From Eulemur rufifrons (lineage: Eukaryota; Chordata; Mammalia; Primates; Lemuridae): a DNA stretch of 64,000 nucleotides. Positions 12,540-24,609 of this stretch are shown here, in pieces. Below the pieces are notes generated by a model. That model was not told the origin of the DNA, ran no database searches, and saw only the letters and a list, made by a program, of their open reading frames with translations. The translations under genes were made by a program, and so were the position numbers. Position 1 is the first letter of the stretch; each line of letters begins with the position of its first letter. The DNA lies in contig NC_090984.1 of the NCBI RefSeq assembly GCF_041146395.1, positions 82,781,114-82,845,113 on the forward strand, written 5' to 3'.

Positions 12540-12745
12540 AACTGCCTGGCTTCAGATCTTCTTTCCATCACTTACTGTGTGGTCTTCAGGAAATCACTCA
12601 ACCTCCCTATACTTCAGTTCCCTCTCTGTAAAACAGGGATAATAATAGCTCCCCCCTTAGAGAGTTGAGAATTAAATGAGCTTTCATTTGTAAAGCACTT
12701 AGAACAGTGTCTGACATAGCACAAACAATGTAAACAGTTGTTACT
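12540..12745 (+). mobile_element. MIR SINE, well preserved
   Basis: CACTTACTGTGTGGTCTTCA, CTGTAAAACAGGGATAATAA, AGAATTAAATGAGC and GTAAAGCACTTAGAACAGTG follow the MIR consensus in order. Confidence 0.88.
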
Positions 12746-12884
12746 CAATCACCCAAAGCTTTCCTCTTTGGATTCCTGTGTGCTCTCTTTTAATGTCCCT
12801 CCTGAGATCCATACATCCTCTCACACCAGCTTATACACAGTGCTCTCAATATCAGAAGAGTAAGACTCTTAGCAACAAGTGGCC

Positions 12885-13215
12885 CACGAGTACACACAAC
12901 ACCATGGATGAATCTCCGGTACAGTATGCTGAGTCAAAGAAACCAGACTCAAGAGACTACAGATTGTGTAATTCCGTGTATTTGACATTCTCGAAAAAGC
13001 AAAACTATACAGATAAAAACAGATCAGTGGTTGCCAGGAACTGGAGGTTGGGGGAGGAGTTAACTGTAAAGGGGTGTGTGAATTTGGGGGTGTGAGGCAG
13101 CTGTTCTATATCTTAAGTGTGGTGGTGGTTACCTAATTGGGTTTTTCATATTCACACAACTGTACTTTAAAAAGGGTAAATTTTTCTATATGCAAATTAT
13201 ACCTTTTTTAAATGG
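12885..13215 (+). mobile_element. L1M 3' end
   Basis: AACACCATGGATGAATCTCC, ATGCTGAGTCAAAGAAACCA, CAGATCAGTGGTTGCCAGGA and the terminal ATTATACCTTTTTTAAATGG match the 3' UTR of old L1M elements. Confidence 0.82.
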
Positions 13216-13396
13216 AAAAAGAACAAGATATACCAAAAAGTTTTTTATTAAAAAAAAAAAGCTTTACTATTAGTTATTCAGTTACACATACAGAGTCCTA
13301 GAATATGTGCTGAACCATTTCTAACTTCAGACTTAAGCCAATTATAATTCTAGGAGTAGATCTCTAACAGTCCTGAAACTTTAGTCAGTTGCATGA

Positions 13397-13706
<310 letters not shown>

Positions 13707-14965
13707 AGAGAATTGATTTTTGATTGACTGTCTTGCAGTAAACATTAGAGATGTGTTCTAGTTGTTTTGTATCAGTTACTTCCATCTGGCAACCAGGGTT
13801 CTGTGAAAGACTTAAGAAGGTAAAAAAATACCTGTAAGAATGGGCAAAGGTGAGTTTCTCACATCAGGTGAAATCACTGCTCCATCTGGATAGCTTCATC
13901 TATAGCTATATATGCATGGTAGGGGCTGGGAACCTGGAAGCCGGTAGCTCCGTCTGGGAGCATGGCTCCGTGTCTTCTGCTTTACCTCTAGGACTGTGTT
14001 TTTTTAATCCCTTATTATTTTATCATTAGAAAACTTTGTTCCTGCACTGTCTGTTGCATCCTTCCATCAGTCATGTCCACTGTGACATCTATGAAATGTT
14101 CCACACAAAGTCTGCCTTCAGCAGAGAATCAAAAGTAGCTCCTAGAGCCCTTTCAGCGGCCTGCTCTTTTTTGGGCATAGTCTTAGTTCTCCACTCTAGA
14201 TGCAGCCCCTACAGTGGCCCAGTTCCCATCTCTTGAGGGACTTTTCCCCTCTGCAAACCCTCCACATTAATTTTCCCCCTTTCACTGGTTCCCCAATCCC
14301 CTCAAGCCCTCTACATCCTAAGTTTTGCTCCTCAACCTTGTGCCTGACTTGTCCCTCATTCTGTTGCCTCAGAACTTTCCCTGCATAGAGCTGAAGGTGA
14401 CTTTGGACCCAGTGAGTGGCAGGAAGCTACCTCCACTGGGCTTCCCTGGGGCCAAGCAACCAGGGAGTCGTCTGACCTTTCAGACCACTGTAAGTGACTG
14501 TCTTTTAGCCCATCTCCTATGCTTACATGCTAGAAGGCAACTCCCTGCTTTCTTCTGTATCAGTTAGTTAAGTTAGATAAACAAATAATCTACCTTGCAA
14601 TATTCTGAGCCGTAAAACTAGGCTCGGTCACACATATGTATAATGACTAAAACATAATATATTACCTCCCACCACAGCAAACATAGATTAATTAGAGCCC
14701 TCACATATCTGGCAATTTTTTTCCAAGAATAGAGATCACAGTCACACCATTAAAAGTGACCACAAATGCATAATATGAAACCCAAGGTCGATAAAATAGT
14801 GTGATTAGTCAGTGTAGTAAGATGGGTAGGTCTATAAAGGTCCACAATTGATAGGTAGAATCTACCAAATCTGAGACCTGCCATTGAGACACGTAAGATG
14901 GAGAAATGCTCGAGAATAGGGGAGAACAAGAACAGCACCACAGGAGCCCCCAAGATTTTAAGCAG
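13707..14965. other. Unique sequence, nothing recognised
   Basis: 14040-14570 is C/T-rich with overlapping open frames on the + strand, none with a domain I recognise. It may be very old repeat. Confidence 0.45.
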
Positions 14966-15112
14966 CAGTTCCCAGCGTCACCCCATGAATCAGCTGCAAC
15001 AGTCCCCTCTCCAGATCGCCTGAGTCAGAATCCATGGCAGTGGGCCCAGGAATGCACACTTTAAAATATCTCCCCAGGTGATTCTGGTATGTGAGTAGGA
15101 GGTTTGGGAACC
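14966..15112. mobile_element. MER5-like hAT (Charlie) fragment
   Basis: GCAGTTCCCAGCGTCACC, GAGTCAGAATCCATGG, CCAGGTGATTCTGGTATG and GGTTTGGGAACCCC follow the MER5A layout (terminal repeat, mid-part, terminal repeat). Confidence 0.65.
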
Positions 15113-15159
15113 CCATGTTGAGAGGCTCCACCAGAAAAAGAGCCTGGCAGTGTTCTGTA

Positions 15160-15280
15160 TTATTCATACAATCCTCACAACAGTCCTACAAGGTTGGTAC
15201 TATTACTGTGCCCATGTTACAGACAGGAGTGAGGAAGCATGGGAAAGTCACACAGCCGTTAGGCAATCTGGCTTCAGAGT
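15160..15280 (-). mobile_element. MIR SINE
   Basis: AATCCTCACAACAGTCCTAC, GGTTGGTACTATTACTGTGC and AAGTCACACAGCCGTTAGGC match antisense MIR. Confidence 0.78.
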
Positions 15281-16789
15281 CCACAATAATATTTCAGCAG
15301 AACTATTCAATCAAAGGAAACAAAACAAGCAATCAAAACATCAAGGCACACAAAATGAAAAGAGTAGGAAGAGATGAGAGATAAATGAGAAAATCATTCT
15401 ACAGGAATTAGGAAATTATCATGAGAAACAGACATGACTTTCAGCATACAGAGGTAGGTACAGATTCAATGAAATGCTTTTCTTCGGGGCTGTATAGTGA
15501 CAACCGTGATCTTAACAGCTCCAGACAATGCAAATTCCATCAGGAAAGAAGAAGAAATTGTGTCCAATAGACTATACATGAAAAATACATTAATATATTT
15601 AAGAAAGGTGTTTACCATAAGGTAACTGTTCACACACAGCTACCCAGAAAATCCCATCAAGAAAAACAATCTGGTCTCTGAAAAGTCTGCTTAATCAAGT
15701 TTTTGATTCACCATATGTTGTTTTCCTACTGTCTCGAAGGCCTCCTTTTTGTCTAACCTAGATAGCCACCATGATGTCATACTTATTTGCCCTCTCCTGA
15801 CCTAAGCCATAATGAAATTGAGATCCTTGAAAAATCCTGCTATTCAGAGCCAGGACACTAAAAGCTTATTCAGATATGAGACTATTGTCCTGATAATATC
15901 TAGTCTAGACATAGGGATTCGTGAAAGAAGGTACAATTAGAATCTTTTAGTCTGGAATTGATGTCCTAAAATAAATTTTCTAAAAATCCAATTTTAATAT
16001 GTGCTATTTTGTAGAGAGAAAAAGCAAACATCTTCTCTAGGTCTTCACCAGAACAGTTCATTGTATTTCTTTTTTCTACATCCTCCAGAGCTGTCCAAGT
16101 CATGCCCACCGGTAATCGAACCTGTGATTGGCAGACAGGATTTCTTTTGCAGCAACCACAAGGCTCTGCTCATGTAAACAAAAGTACTGAGAAGCCAGGG
16201 GAACCTACTGTCCTAACGTAGGGGTGACTTTTCCCATGGTCCCACCAGAATAGTCACCCAGACCTGTTGACGGTCCAAAATTTATTTAACAAGATGGTTG
16301 GCCTATGTTGCCAGAGGGATGGCTCATGTGTGACCCTTTTTCTTGGAGTACAGTTATTTGCCAGAATTGAAGGGGGAAAAAAAATTCCCCCTGGAGAACT
16401 CTGCTGCTAATCTTGTTGCCACTGAGGCAGCAGACAGCAAAAGACCCACCGGTGTTATTACAAAACAGAAGAAACCAACAACCCAATTAAGTCATAATGA
16501 GCCAAACTATTTTGGGTGTTTTTAATCAGTGCATGCCTTACTGTAAATCATAGGGAAGGTCTTCAGGGTAAAGAGAGGGAAAAGATGATGCTTCCATATT
16601 AACGCAAATAAATAACTGTTGAAGGGTAGATGAAGACACAACCATCTACCTGGTTGTCTAGGGAGTAATTCTGACCACCTTTTTCTTGCTTTTCTCCTTG
16701 TTACCCCCTCCCAGGTGTTCCTAGACACTTGCCCATTGAGTGCTATGGAAACCGCTCAAATATTCTGTGTGTGTCCACTCTGCTCTCAC
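15281..16789. other. Unique sequence, repeat-poor
   Basis: I see no recognised repeat or gene. It opens a repeat-poor stretch that leads to the 20 kb CpG patch. Confidence 0.5.
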
Positions 16790-17450
16790 CTCCACCCTAC
16801 TTCCTCCCAATGTCTACCCCACTTTGTCAGAGAATGGTCTTTCCAAAAGTCAAACCTGGTCAAGTCCTCTGAGGAAAACCTTCTGTGGCTCCTGGTTTTT
16901 CCATGTAGATTGAAATGTCATGGCAGGTGCTTCCTCAGCTGACCCAGCCCACTCTTCAGTCCACAGTGTGTCCCTCACCATGCACCTGGCCTTCGCTCCC
17001 ACTGTGCCCGGCCCTTTGTGGCTCACGGAACAGGCTGTGCTCTGCCCACCTCCCTCCTCTAGCAGCCATTGCCTCTCTCCCTTGGCCCTCAGGCATCACC
17101 TGTTTTGCTACCTCTGTTCTAAAGACTCTCCTGGTAACCCAGGCAAAGGAAATAGATCCCCCCCTGCCCTCGCTGTGCGTCCTCTTCTGGGTTCTCTTCT
17201 CTTGCTGCTTCTTGCATTGTTTATGTGGCTGTCCCGGCTATTCAGCCAGTTCGCCTGAAGACATTCAACTTGCTGAGGCAGAAACATGGACTCATTTTAT
17301 GTTGCAAATGGCTGCTACCAGCTGTGTTCCCTCATCCGCTGTCTTTTCCCTCTGGGCCCCCACCCTTTAACAACACGTTAGTCTATGTCATAACTCCTCA
17401 GTCCCTTGCGTGTGTCACTACAATCTGGTCCTGTTAACCATCTCCTATTT
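16790..17450 (+). mobile_element. L2-like LINE fragment
   Basis: The order AAAAGTCAAACCTGGTCAAG, GAAAACCTTCTGTGGCTCC, CTTCGCTCCCACTGTGCCC resembles the L2 3' region (catgtcactcccctgct, ccattggctcc, tccagccacactggcc). The open frames at 16915-17370 and 16920-17258 are by-products of this C/T-rich text. Confidence 0.55.
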
Positions 17451-17667
17451 GGTTCAGACCTCTCTCTCCCCCCCAAAGGGGAGGCTGGACTAGGCCGGGG
17501 AAGGGGGTGGATGCCCCATTGACACTGTCCCCTCCTTATTTACGGTGTCACAGTGGGAAGGAGGAGCAGGAGGAGAAGCTTCCTGTGTCACTGCTGTCTT
17601 CATGGGCTTCTGTCATGGTGAAGCTGCCGGCAACTCTGCTGTTTTTCACAGCTGCTGGGAGGAGGGG

Positions 17668-18060
17668 GTCCTTTTCTCCACTTTCTGTGAAAAAAGCTTA
17701 AGATAAAACTCTTTGTCTTTTTTTTAAAAAAAAAATAGATTTAAGGGGTACAAGTGCAGGTTTGTTACATGGATATATTGTGTGCATAGTGGTGAAGTCT
17801 GGGCATTTGGTGTAACATCACCCCGATAGTGTACCTTGTACCCATGAGGCAATTCCTCATCCGCCACCCCCCTCAATTCTCCCACCTCTCCGAGTCTCCA
17901 GCGTTCCTTATTCCACTCTCTATATCCATGTGTACTCATTATTTAGCTCCCACTTATAAGTGAGAACATGTGGTGTTTGACTTTGTTTCTGTAAATTTTG
18001 TCTTTTTAAACATTATTTTTTTGTTTTCTCACTATTCTTACTGACATCTTTGTGTGGTGC
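17668..18060. repeat. Local duplication copy A, split by an L1
   Basis: Outside the L1, the flanks GGTCCTTTTCTCCACTTT and TTTTTTGTTTTCTCACTATT then ACTGACATCTTTGTGTG align in order with 19853-19972. The copy spans about 115-150 bases once the L1 is removed. Confidence 0.72.
17716..17999 (-). mobile_element. L1MA-type 3' end inserted in duplication copy A
   Basis: The + strand text TAGATTTAAGGGGTACAAGT, GGTTTGTTACATGGATATAT, GTGGTGAAGTCTGGGC and CACTTATAAGTGAGAACATG is the reverse complement of the 3' UTR of old primate L1. The host word TTTGTCTTTTT appears on both sides (about 17712 and 17998), consistent with a target duplication. The uninterrupted counterpart at 19905 has TTTGTCCTTTT once. 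Confidence 0.85.
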
Positions 18061-19637
18061 AGTTCAGGGTAGTCAGATGGAAGCCCTAAAGTCTCTACCT
18101 AAGAGAACTCAGTCCTAAGAGGGTCCCCTAGATCCCCTGCAGGAGAATCTAAGCAGGTTCCTTCCCAGGAGAAACTACTGCAACCTGCAGCTGGTCTCCA
18201 ACTGGCGGGCACCACCTCCGTGTCCTTCTGATGTCTTCTCCTCTTTACCCCACCCCTCCCTCCTGCCACAATTTTTGCTAAAACAATTTGGAGCTTTTGT
18301 GGGGTTTGTTGTTAGAGAATTTCACTTGTTAGACAAGGTATAAAAAAATCTTAAATATATGTGCTCATGTGCTTAGGTTTAAACATTCTAAAAGATGCCT
18401 AATTTATTGTGGATTCTTTTTTTCTCTTACCTCCGTTAAGAATCTGATTGCCTAGGGCCTAAATTTGGGTATTAAATCAAACAAATCACTTAAAAATATG
18501 TAATCTTAAATCATAACTAAAAATCCATGTATCTTTGCATTCTAATTAGATCTTAGAGACAATCTGACCCAGCATGTCTCAAAGCATGCTCTGAAGAATT
18601 AAGAGATGTTCTATGAAGCCAGTACTCAGTAGTCACATAGCTTTGGGAACCACCATATTCTCTAGAATCCCCTCTTAGAGGGTCACTGTAGATAGCAGAA
18701 TGTCCAAAGCCCTGAGGAGTCCTGTAGCAAATAAACCTGGCTACGTTCTTGAATCTAAGATTTTACAAAATTATTTGAGCCCTGAATTCCTTGTCCCAAC
18801 TTTTTACCCTGTGTAACACCCACCCATTGATCCAGTCTGGGACTTGCTGGCTTCAGTGATGAGGCAGTGGTGAGTGGTGGAGAGAATATTAAGAAATGGC
18901 AGTTACAGGGCCTGCATCCGTCCTCTTTGCACTCTGTATTCCCCTGGGCATGGGGGTTTGTCTCTGACATCACTGCTCTAGTATCTGTAAGACATGGGAC
19001 ACTTCAGTAAGTTTAGTTCATTGAAGCTCCAACCTTTGACAAAATAGACTTAAAAAAAAAAAAATGATCTCATGATTCAGCAGCAGAAAATGAGTAGTAA
19101 AGCACCAGTAGCTCTTTGTGTCTGTCTCAGTAAACCTATGGAAATTCTGCCTGATTAAGTTTTAAAACTTATGAAGCATTCATTAAAAGGCAGAAAGGTG
19201 TTTTTTTGGAAAAGAAATAAACAGATTAATTTTAAACCATTTGACCCTGAGATATAATGATGAAAAATCAAGATGAATTGTCAATTTTAGTTTTTGTATA
19301 TATTTGGAGTAACACAAAATGTTTTACATATTTTTTTTACATGTAAGTGTTCTTCATAGATATTACTAAACACAGATTACTAAACCAGGCTATGAAAATC
19401 ATAGAAATCTGGATTAATCAATTTTTGCTATGTGGTCTCAGTGTGTTACAAATCAATAAAAAAAGGAAAACTGCTGCATTTTGTCGTTAATTCTCCAAAG
19501 TTATTGAAAAGAAGTAAAAATTCAGCATCAACCGAATATTAAATTAGAACATTCAGAATCTTAATTCTAAAATTATTAAACTATAAAAAGAAAAGCATTC
19601 TTAAAAATGTCCGTGAGACCTGTTTTTTGTTCTGTGT
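18061..19637. other. Unique AT-rich sequence, repeat-poor
   Basis: No clear repeats except possible MER-type remnants at 18560-18690. No gene is recognised. The runs around 18400-18560 and 19200-19600 are TTAA/TAAT-rich. Conservation cannot be judged from one sequence. Confidence 0.45.
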
Positions 19638-19737
19638 CCAGTCTAACTTAATTCCCTTTCAGCTCTCCTCTCGGCAGCATGCAGGCTGAGCACTGAAGAG
19701 TTGTCGCCACCTGAGAGCGGTTGGCATCTGCCTTCCC

Positions 19738-19751
19738 GTTGCCATGCCAAC
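19738..19751. promoter_or_regulatory. RFX X-box-like palindrome, site 1
   Basis: GTTGCCATGCCAAC differs at one position from the palindromic RFX X-box GTTGCCATGGCAAC. It lies about 290 bases upstream of a second such site and about 420 upstream of the 20.16 kb CpG patch. Confidence 0.5.
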
Positions 19752-19852
19752 TCCCGGCTACAAACGGAGGGATTTCCCCTTCTCCCAGTCTTCCCTCCAA
19801 CGTGGGAGAAACGCTCTCCTACCTCGGGCAGAGCACTATTTCTATTACAGTG

Positions 19853-19972
19853 GGTTCCTTTCCTCCACTTTTGTGTGAGAAAAGAAAGCTCGAGATGCAA
19901 TTTTTTGTCCTTTTAAACATTTTTTGTTTTGTTTTGTTTTCTCACTGTTCATACTGACGTCTTTGTGTGCTG
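19853..19972. repeat. Local duplication copy B (uninterrupted)
   Basis: GGGTTCCTTTCCTCCACTTT, TTTTTTGTCCTTTTAAACAT, GTTTTCTCACTGTTCATACT and GACGTCTTTGTGTGCTGC align with the halves of copy A at 17668-18060. Copy B lacks the L1. Confidence 0.72.
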
Positions 19973-20027
19973 CCCTGGCTGGGATCCCACTGCATTTACA
20001 AGGCAACCAGGAAATCAGTCACTCGGA

Positions 20028-20041
20028 GTCGCCATGGTAAC
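20028..20041. promoter_or_regulatory. RFX X-box-like palindrome, site 2
   Basis: GTCGCCATGGTAAC matches the palindromic X-box GTTGCCATGGCAAC at 12 of 14 positions, and both changes are C/T. It sits about 120 bases upstream of the CpG-rich candidate exon. Confidence 0.55.
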
Positions 20042-20159
20042 CAGAGGGGGGAGGGGAGGAGAGGTTCGTTTTATCACAGTCAGGCTGTGTCGCTTCCTGG
20101 AAGCCTGCAGAATTTTTAGACAGGTCATTATGAAAACAACAACAGCAACAAAAATAACG

Positions 20160-20390
20160 CCTATTGGCATCGAGACAGGCCCGTGTGCTGGCATCAGCAA
20201 GGCCGCGGCAGCCTGAGAGGGGGAGAGGGGGCGTGTGGCAGACGCGACAGCGAGGGTGGGGCGGGGGCTTGTCCTCTGGGTGGCAAGGAGCAGACAGGGC
20301 GCCAGTCTGGAGAGGGAGGTCTGTGAGTAGGAGTATCAGCCCGACATGCCAAATTCTCTCTGACGCTGCAGGTCTGCAAAAGAAAGGCAG
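20160..20390 (+). other. CpG-rich candidate promoter and first exon
   Basis: About ten CpGs lie in 20170-20305 (GGCCGCGGCAG, GACGCGACAGCGAGG, GGGCGCC) in otherwise CpG-poor DNA. Two donor candidates follow: TCT/GTGAGT at 20322/20323 and GGCAG/GTAACC at 20390/20391. No long open frame has a recognisable product, so if it is an exon it is probably non-coding. X-box-like sites lie just upstream. The transcription start is unknown. Confidence 0.38.
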
Positions 20391-21084
20391 GTAACCCGTG
20401 TTGTGCAAGGAGAGCGCCTCAGGGTTAGGGCGGGGCGCAGCTCTACCCTTATGGTAAGAGGAGCCCAGGCTGCGGAAGTGGGCCGCAGGGTGCTGTCACA
20501 AGAAAAGCGGAAGTGTCTGTTAAGTCATGTTTCCTGTCACATCTGCTTCTGTAGGTAGTCACATTTCAAACTTAAAACAAGAAAGTCATGTGAGGTTAAC
20601 CAGTGAGATGATCTTTTGCAGGCATGCTAATTAGAATCCTCAGCGGTGCAGAATCCTCCACCTCTAGGCAGGTTATGTTTTACAACAGAGAAGAGGGGCC
20701 CTGCACCCTCAGAACAGGCTTAGCTCCTGGATTTATTTAATCTGATCTTTGGAGAGTCAAATTGCTAGAAGTTGATCATACTTCCAACTTGATTATAAAA
20801 AGTTACTATGCGATTATGAAAAGTTTTCTAATGGTAATAGTCTAAGACTGGGACTTAGGAATATTACTCTATGAATGTAGATCCTTTTTTTTTTATTTTT
20901 GTAAAATGGGAAATAACCTCTCATCTTCCTTTTTTTTTTTTAAACAGCAGAAGTTTACTCTTTTCCTCTTTTGAAGTTGAGATGAGCAAATTCTTGGTTT
21001 CCTCCCCTCTTGTCGCCAAACTGCCCCCTCCACTCTCTCATTTCCATCTGAGTAAATAGCTCCACCATTCACCATTCACTTTGG
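20391..21084. other. Unique sequence downstream of the 20 kb CpG patch
   Basis: No repeat is recognised except T tracts at about 20885 and 20930. CpG density falls back to background. Confidence 0.45.
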
Positions 21085-21625
21085 GGTCTTCCTCATGCTT
21101 ACTCTCCTTCCTTCACATCCAGTTCAGCTGCAAATTCTTATCGCTCTAGTTTCAAAATATATCCTGAATCCAGTCTCTTTTTACCACCTTTTCTATCCAT
21201 CATCCTAGTCCAAACCACCATCATTTTTCTAAATTCTAAAAGCCTCCTGATGGTTCTCCCACTTTCCATTTGGCTGCCTACATCCTGGTCTCACAGTGCC
21301 AATCTCAATCAGTTTATGTCATACCCCTGTTCAGTCCATTTCCCACCCCATCCCTGTGGCTGTACATCACACCCAGAATACAACCATGACCCACAAAACT
21401 CTAGCAGGTATAGCCCTGACTGCCACCCCATCCTCGTATCCAGTTTGTGCGTTCTACTCTATCCATGCTGACCTCCTTGCTGCTGCTGAACACATCAAGC
21501 ATTCACTAATCTCAGGGAAGAGTATGTTGCCGAAATATCTCTTCCCTAGATATTAGGAGGCCACTTTCTCTCACTTCCTTCAAATCTCTGTCTGAATATC
21601 TCCTACAGGAGTACTTTCGTAATAG
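21085..21625 (+). mobile_element. L2 LINE fragment
   Basis: CCATCATCCTAGTCCAAACC, GCCTCCTGATGGTTCTCC, ATCAGTTTATGTCATACCCC and CTTCCTTCAAATCTCTGTCT keep the L2 order. The open frames 21250-21471 and 21296-21556 fall inside it. Confidence 0.72.
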
Positions 21626-21956
21626 CCTGGGTCTTGATAGGAAATAGAAGGCACACAATTTTGGGGAGAATGAAGTTTCTCCTAAAGGAGAGATTTGTGC
21701 AGGGTTAAGAAAAAACAGCGGCAAGATCTGATGCCACACCTGGGCTTGAAGGGCTTAGTGCTATAGGAATGTAAAGAGAGCTGCAGTCCTGGAGAGCCCC
21801 ATGAGGAAGGAGCCATGGTTATTGAGGAAGGAAATCAGGAACAGAGCAGAATGCTAAGGAATAAATGTATTGACCTCACTTTCCACCCATTGGCCAAACA
21901 CAGATGGAACACACAGGCCAAAGGAGTCAGGGTAATATAGTATATTGGGTACTACA

Positions 21957-22455
21957 TAAGTTATCTATTGTTGCATAACAAATTACCCCCAAAACATAGT
22001 AGCCTGAAACAACAGTTATTATCTCTTACAATTTCTGTGGGTCAGGAGTTTAGGATCAGTTTATCTTGATATTTTTCAGCCCCTGGTCTTGCCTGAGATT
22101 ACTGTCAAAATGTCAGTTATTTGAAGACTTGCCAGTGGTTGGAGGATTCATTTCCAAGGTGGCTCACTTTCATGGCTGGCAAACTGTTGCTGGTTGTTGG
22201 CAGGAGACCTAAGGATCCCCCCACTGTGGGCCACTCCACAGAGCCGCTTGAGTAGCCTTACAACATGGCACCTGGCTTCCTCCAGAGTGAGTGATCGAAG
22301 AGGCCAAGGTGAAAGCTACAGTGTTTTTGTGACCTAGCCTTGAAAATCATACAGTGTCACCTCAGCCACATTCTATTATTCACACAGATCAGTTCTGAGT
22401 CAATGTGGGAAGACACCACACCAGGTATGAATAGCAGGAACCAAGAATAATCCAG
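21957..22455 (-). mobile_element. MaLR/ERVL-type solo LTR
   Basis: TTATCTATTGTTGCATAACA, AATTACCCCCAAAACATAGT, CAGTTATTATCTCTTACA, GGCTCACTTTCATGGCTGGC, GCCGCTTGAGTAGCC and ATGTGGGAAGACACCACACC follow a common mammalian LTR in antisense. The exact subfamily is uncertain. The preceding 21640-21950 may be further old repeat. Confidence 0.82.
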
Positions 22456-22559
22456 GGCCGCCTAAGTGATACAATGGGCACAGAGCAAAGCAAAGAAAAA
22501 GGAGAATGAATTGAAAAGGGTCAGGGAAGGAGTGGGAATCAGAGAAAAACCAGCACCTT

Positions 22560-22790
22560 CCTTGATCATTCTACTTAAAATATTGTGTGCATTCCTGCCA
22601 CTCTGATCCCCTTCACTCTGTTTTATTTATCTTCACAAAATTTAATGCTACCTGACTATATTTATCTGTTGACTATTTTATTTTTGGATTTCCCCAATAT
22701 CATTAAACTCCATGAGTAAGAAACTTAGGCTATTTTGTTTCCTGCTGGCACCTAGTAAAAACGTCCAATAAATAATTGTGTATTTTAATG
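22560..22790 (+). mobile_element. L2 LINE 3' end
   Basis: TTTATTTATCTTCACAAAAT, CATTAAACTCCATGAGTAAG and the GCTGGCACCTAGTAAAAACG ... CAATAAATAA end are typical of the L2 3' terminus. The minus-strand open frame here is a shadow of it and its flank. Confidence 0.68.
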
Positions 22791-24609
22791 CATAAGTTAT
22801 ACCCAATTTTAGATAAAAAGTAAATGCTTTTACGTGATCAATTTTAGTAATATCTGTGCCCTTTTTAAACCAAAAGGTTACCTCTTCCCCTCCCCCAAGA
22901 ATAATACTACTCAATGAATTAGAATTTTGCTTCCGGGAGCTTTGCAAACAACATAGTTGTCTCTTAGTCCTTTTTCCCTCTCTGGCTTCTGTTATTTTTA
23001 TTTGGCTGTTCCTTTGAGATTTTATTTTTGCTTTTTGTTTTTTTCTCCCCCTTAATTTTAGAAGCAAGTTTTCATAATTCTCTCTCTTAAAATAAATTAA
23101 ATTGCCTCTTGTTTATGTGGCTCTCATTTGCGTTCTCTTTTCAGAGATGTTATTTAAAAAAATAGCTGTCAAGAGAAAAATAAACCCTTCCTTCCTAATT
23201 TTCTCCCTTATTCCTCTTCTGTTTATTTCTGAAATCTGCCAAGGGCCCCTGCGAACATTTCTTCTGTGGCACATGTGGGGCTAAAAATATTGCTGACCTA
23301 TGGTTACTGATGGTCAGAGGAAGAGAAGAGGAAGGACCTCAGGCAGAAACACATTTCTTCTGGGCACTGGAAAAAGTAAACAATGTTATCCCAATGGATT
23401 GATTATAAGAAGGAGGAACATCCACATTCAAATCTGGAGTGGGTGGAAGGATGATATTTCTCCTCCAGAGAGTGTATTATAGATCAACACCTTTCTAGAC
23501 ACCACGTAGGAGAAACCAGTCCCTTATGTTATGAAGCAGGTTCTCTTGAAGTGGGGAAGACAATCTCATTGTCAAAAGATATAACTTGATGCCACATGTT
23601 CAGTTTTATCATTCCACACAAAGTCTATGTAGAAGTCTTCATCATAAACCCTTTGGGCGATGAGATGCCCCTAGTTTTACACTCCATACCAGAACCAGCA
23701 GCTTTTGACTCTTATTGATGCTAAACCTAACCATTTACTTATAAATAGGAACTGTGAGTTTGTTAGTCTTGTGAAGTTCATTCATTTAACAAAGATTTAA
23801 TGAGTGCTTGCTATGTACCAGGTATTATCAAGACCCTGGATAATCAAGGTAAGCACACAGTTATCTTCCTAGAAATTTAAGGGTAGAAAAGTATTTTTAC
23901 TTTCCCATCTGATGATTGTCATAGATAGTGAGTCTTTGAAGATTTTCCTTAAACTATATTCCAGAGTAAAATGGGAATCTGTCTCACTGATAATTAGATT
24001 AAGCAACTCCATTCATTCTGAACACTTTAATTTCTTCCTTGAAATCTTATTTTTCTCTAGTGCTATGTTAGCTATGGGTGTGAACAACTTTTTTCTCTCT
24101 CAGCTATATTAATTGTTATTGCTGCCACATTCTTCAGATATAAAACCATTGATGTGTGTAATCCTTAAATAAGGATGCAGGTGATATAGTTTTCCCACTC
24201 ATATCAGCTTTGTACCAGGTGTGTTTATAGGATTTTGGCAGGGTTTATTTAGTCATATTTATGCTGTCAATTTTCAGTTAATACAAATCTACTTTCTAGA
24301 TGCAAAAATTGGGGGATGAGAGTGAGGCATGTACATATTTTAATATTGAACAAATTACTTGGCTGTGGTCTAGGTGAATTTCAGTATTCTGAACTGGGAG
24401 AGAATAATGATAATAATGGGTCTTGGGCATGTAACCCACTCTTGTCATTTGAAAAAAAAACAAATGACAATGTATAATTAACAAATTTGCTGTACCAACA
24501 AGTTTCTGTAGGATTTATTCATGTTTTTAAAATGACAGATCTACAGATCTGTGGCTTATAGTCTTCCTCGTAAGATGAATCTCTGCACCTTACTTGTCAT
24601 GCTTTTGCC
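22791..24609. other. AT-rich sequence with a small L2 remnant
   Basis: No gene is recognised. 23778-23850 (TTCATTTAACAAAGATTTAA then GCTATGTACCAGGTATTATC) is an antisense L2 scrap. A perfect inverted repeat TTGTCATTTG / CAAATGACAA sits around an A tract at 24444-24471. Confidence 0.5.

Noticed and set aside
16915..17370. 151-codon frame rich in Cys, Pro and Leu
   Set aside because: It falls in C/T-rich text that follows L2 order; two overlapping frames are open for the same compositional reason.
17716..17999. L1 3' end considered as part of the local duplication
   Set aside because: Copy B lacks it and the host sequence is continuous there, so it is a later insertion in copy A.
22678..23067. 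129-codon minus-strand frame, Lys-rich start
   Set aside because: It overlaps an L2 3' end at its C-terminal half, and the Lys-rich part is the complement of a T-rich tract.
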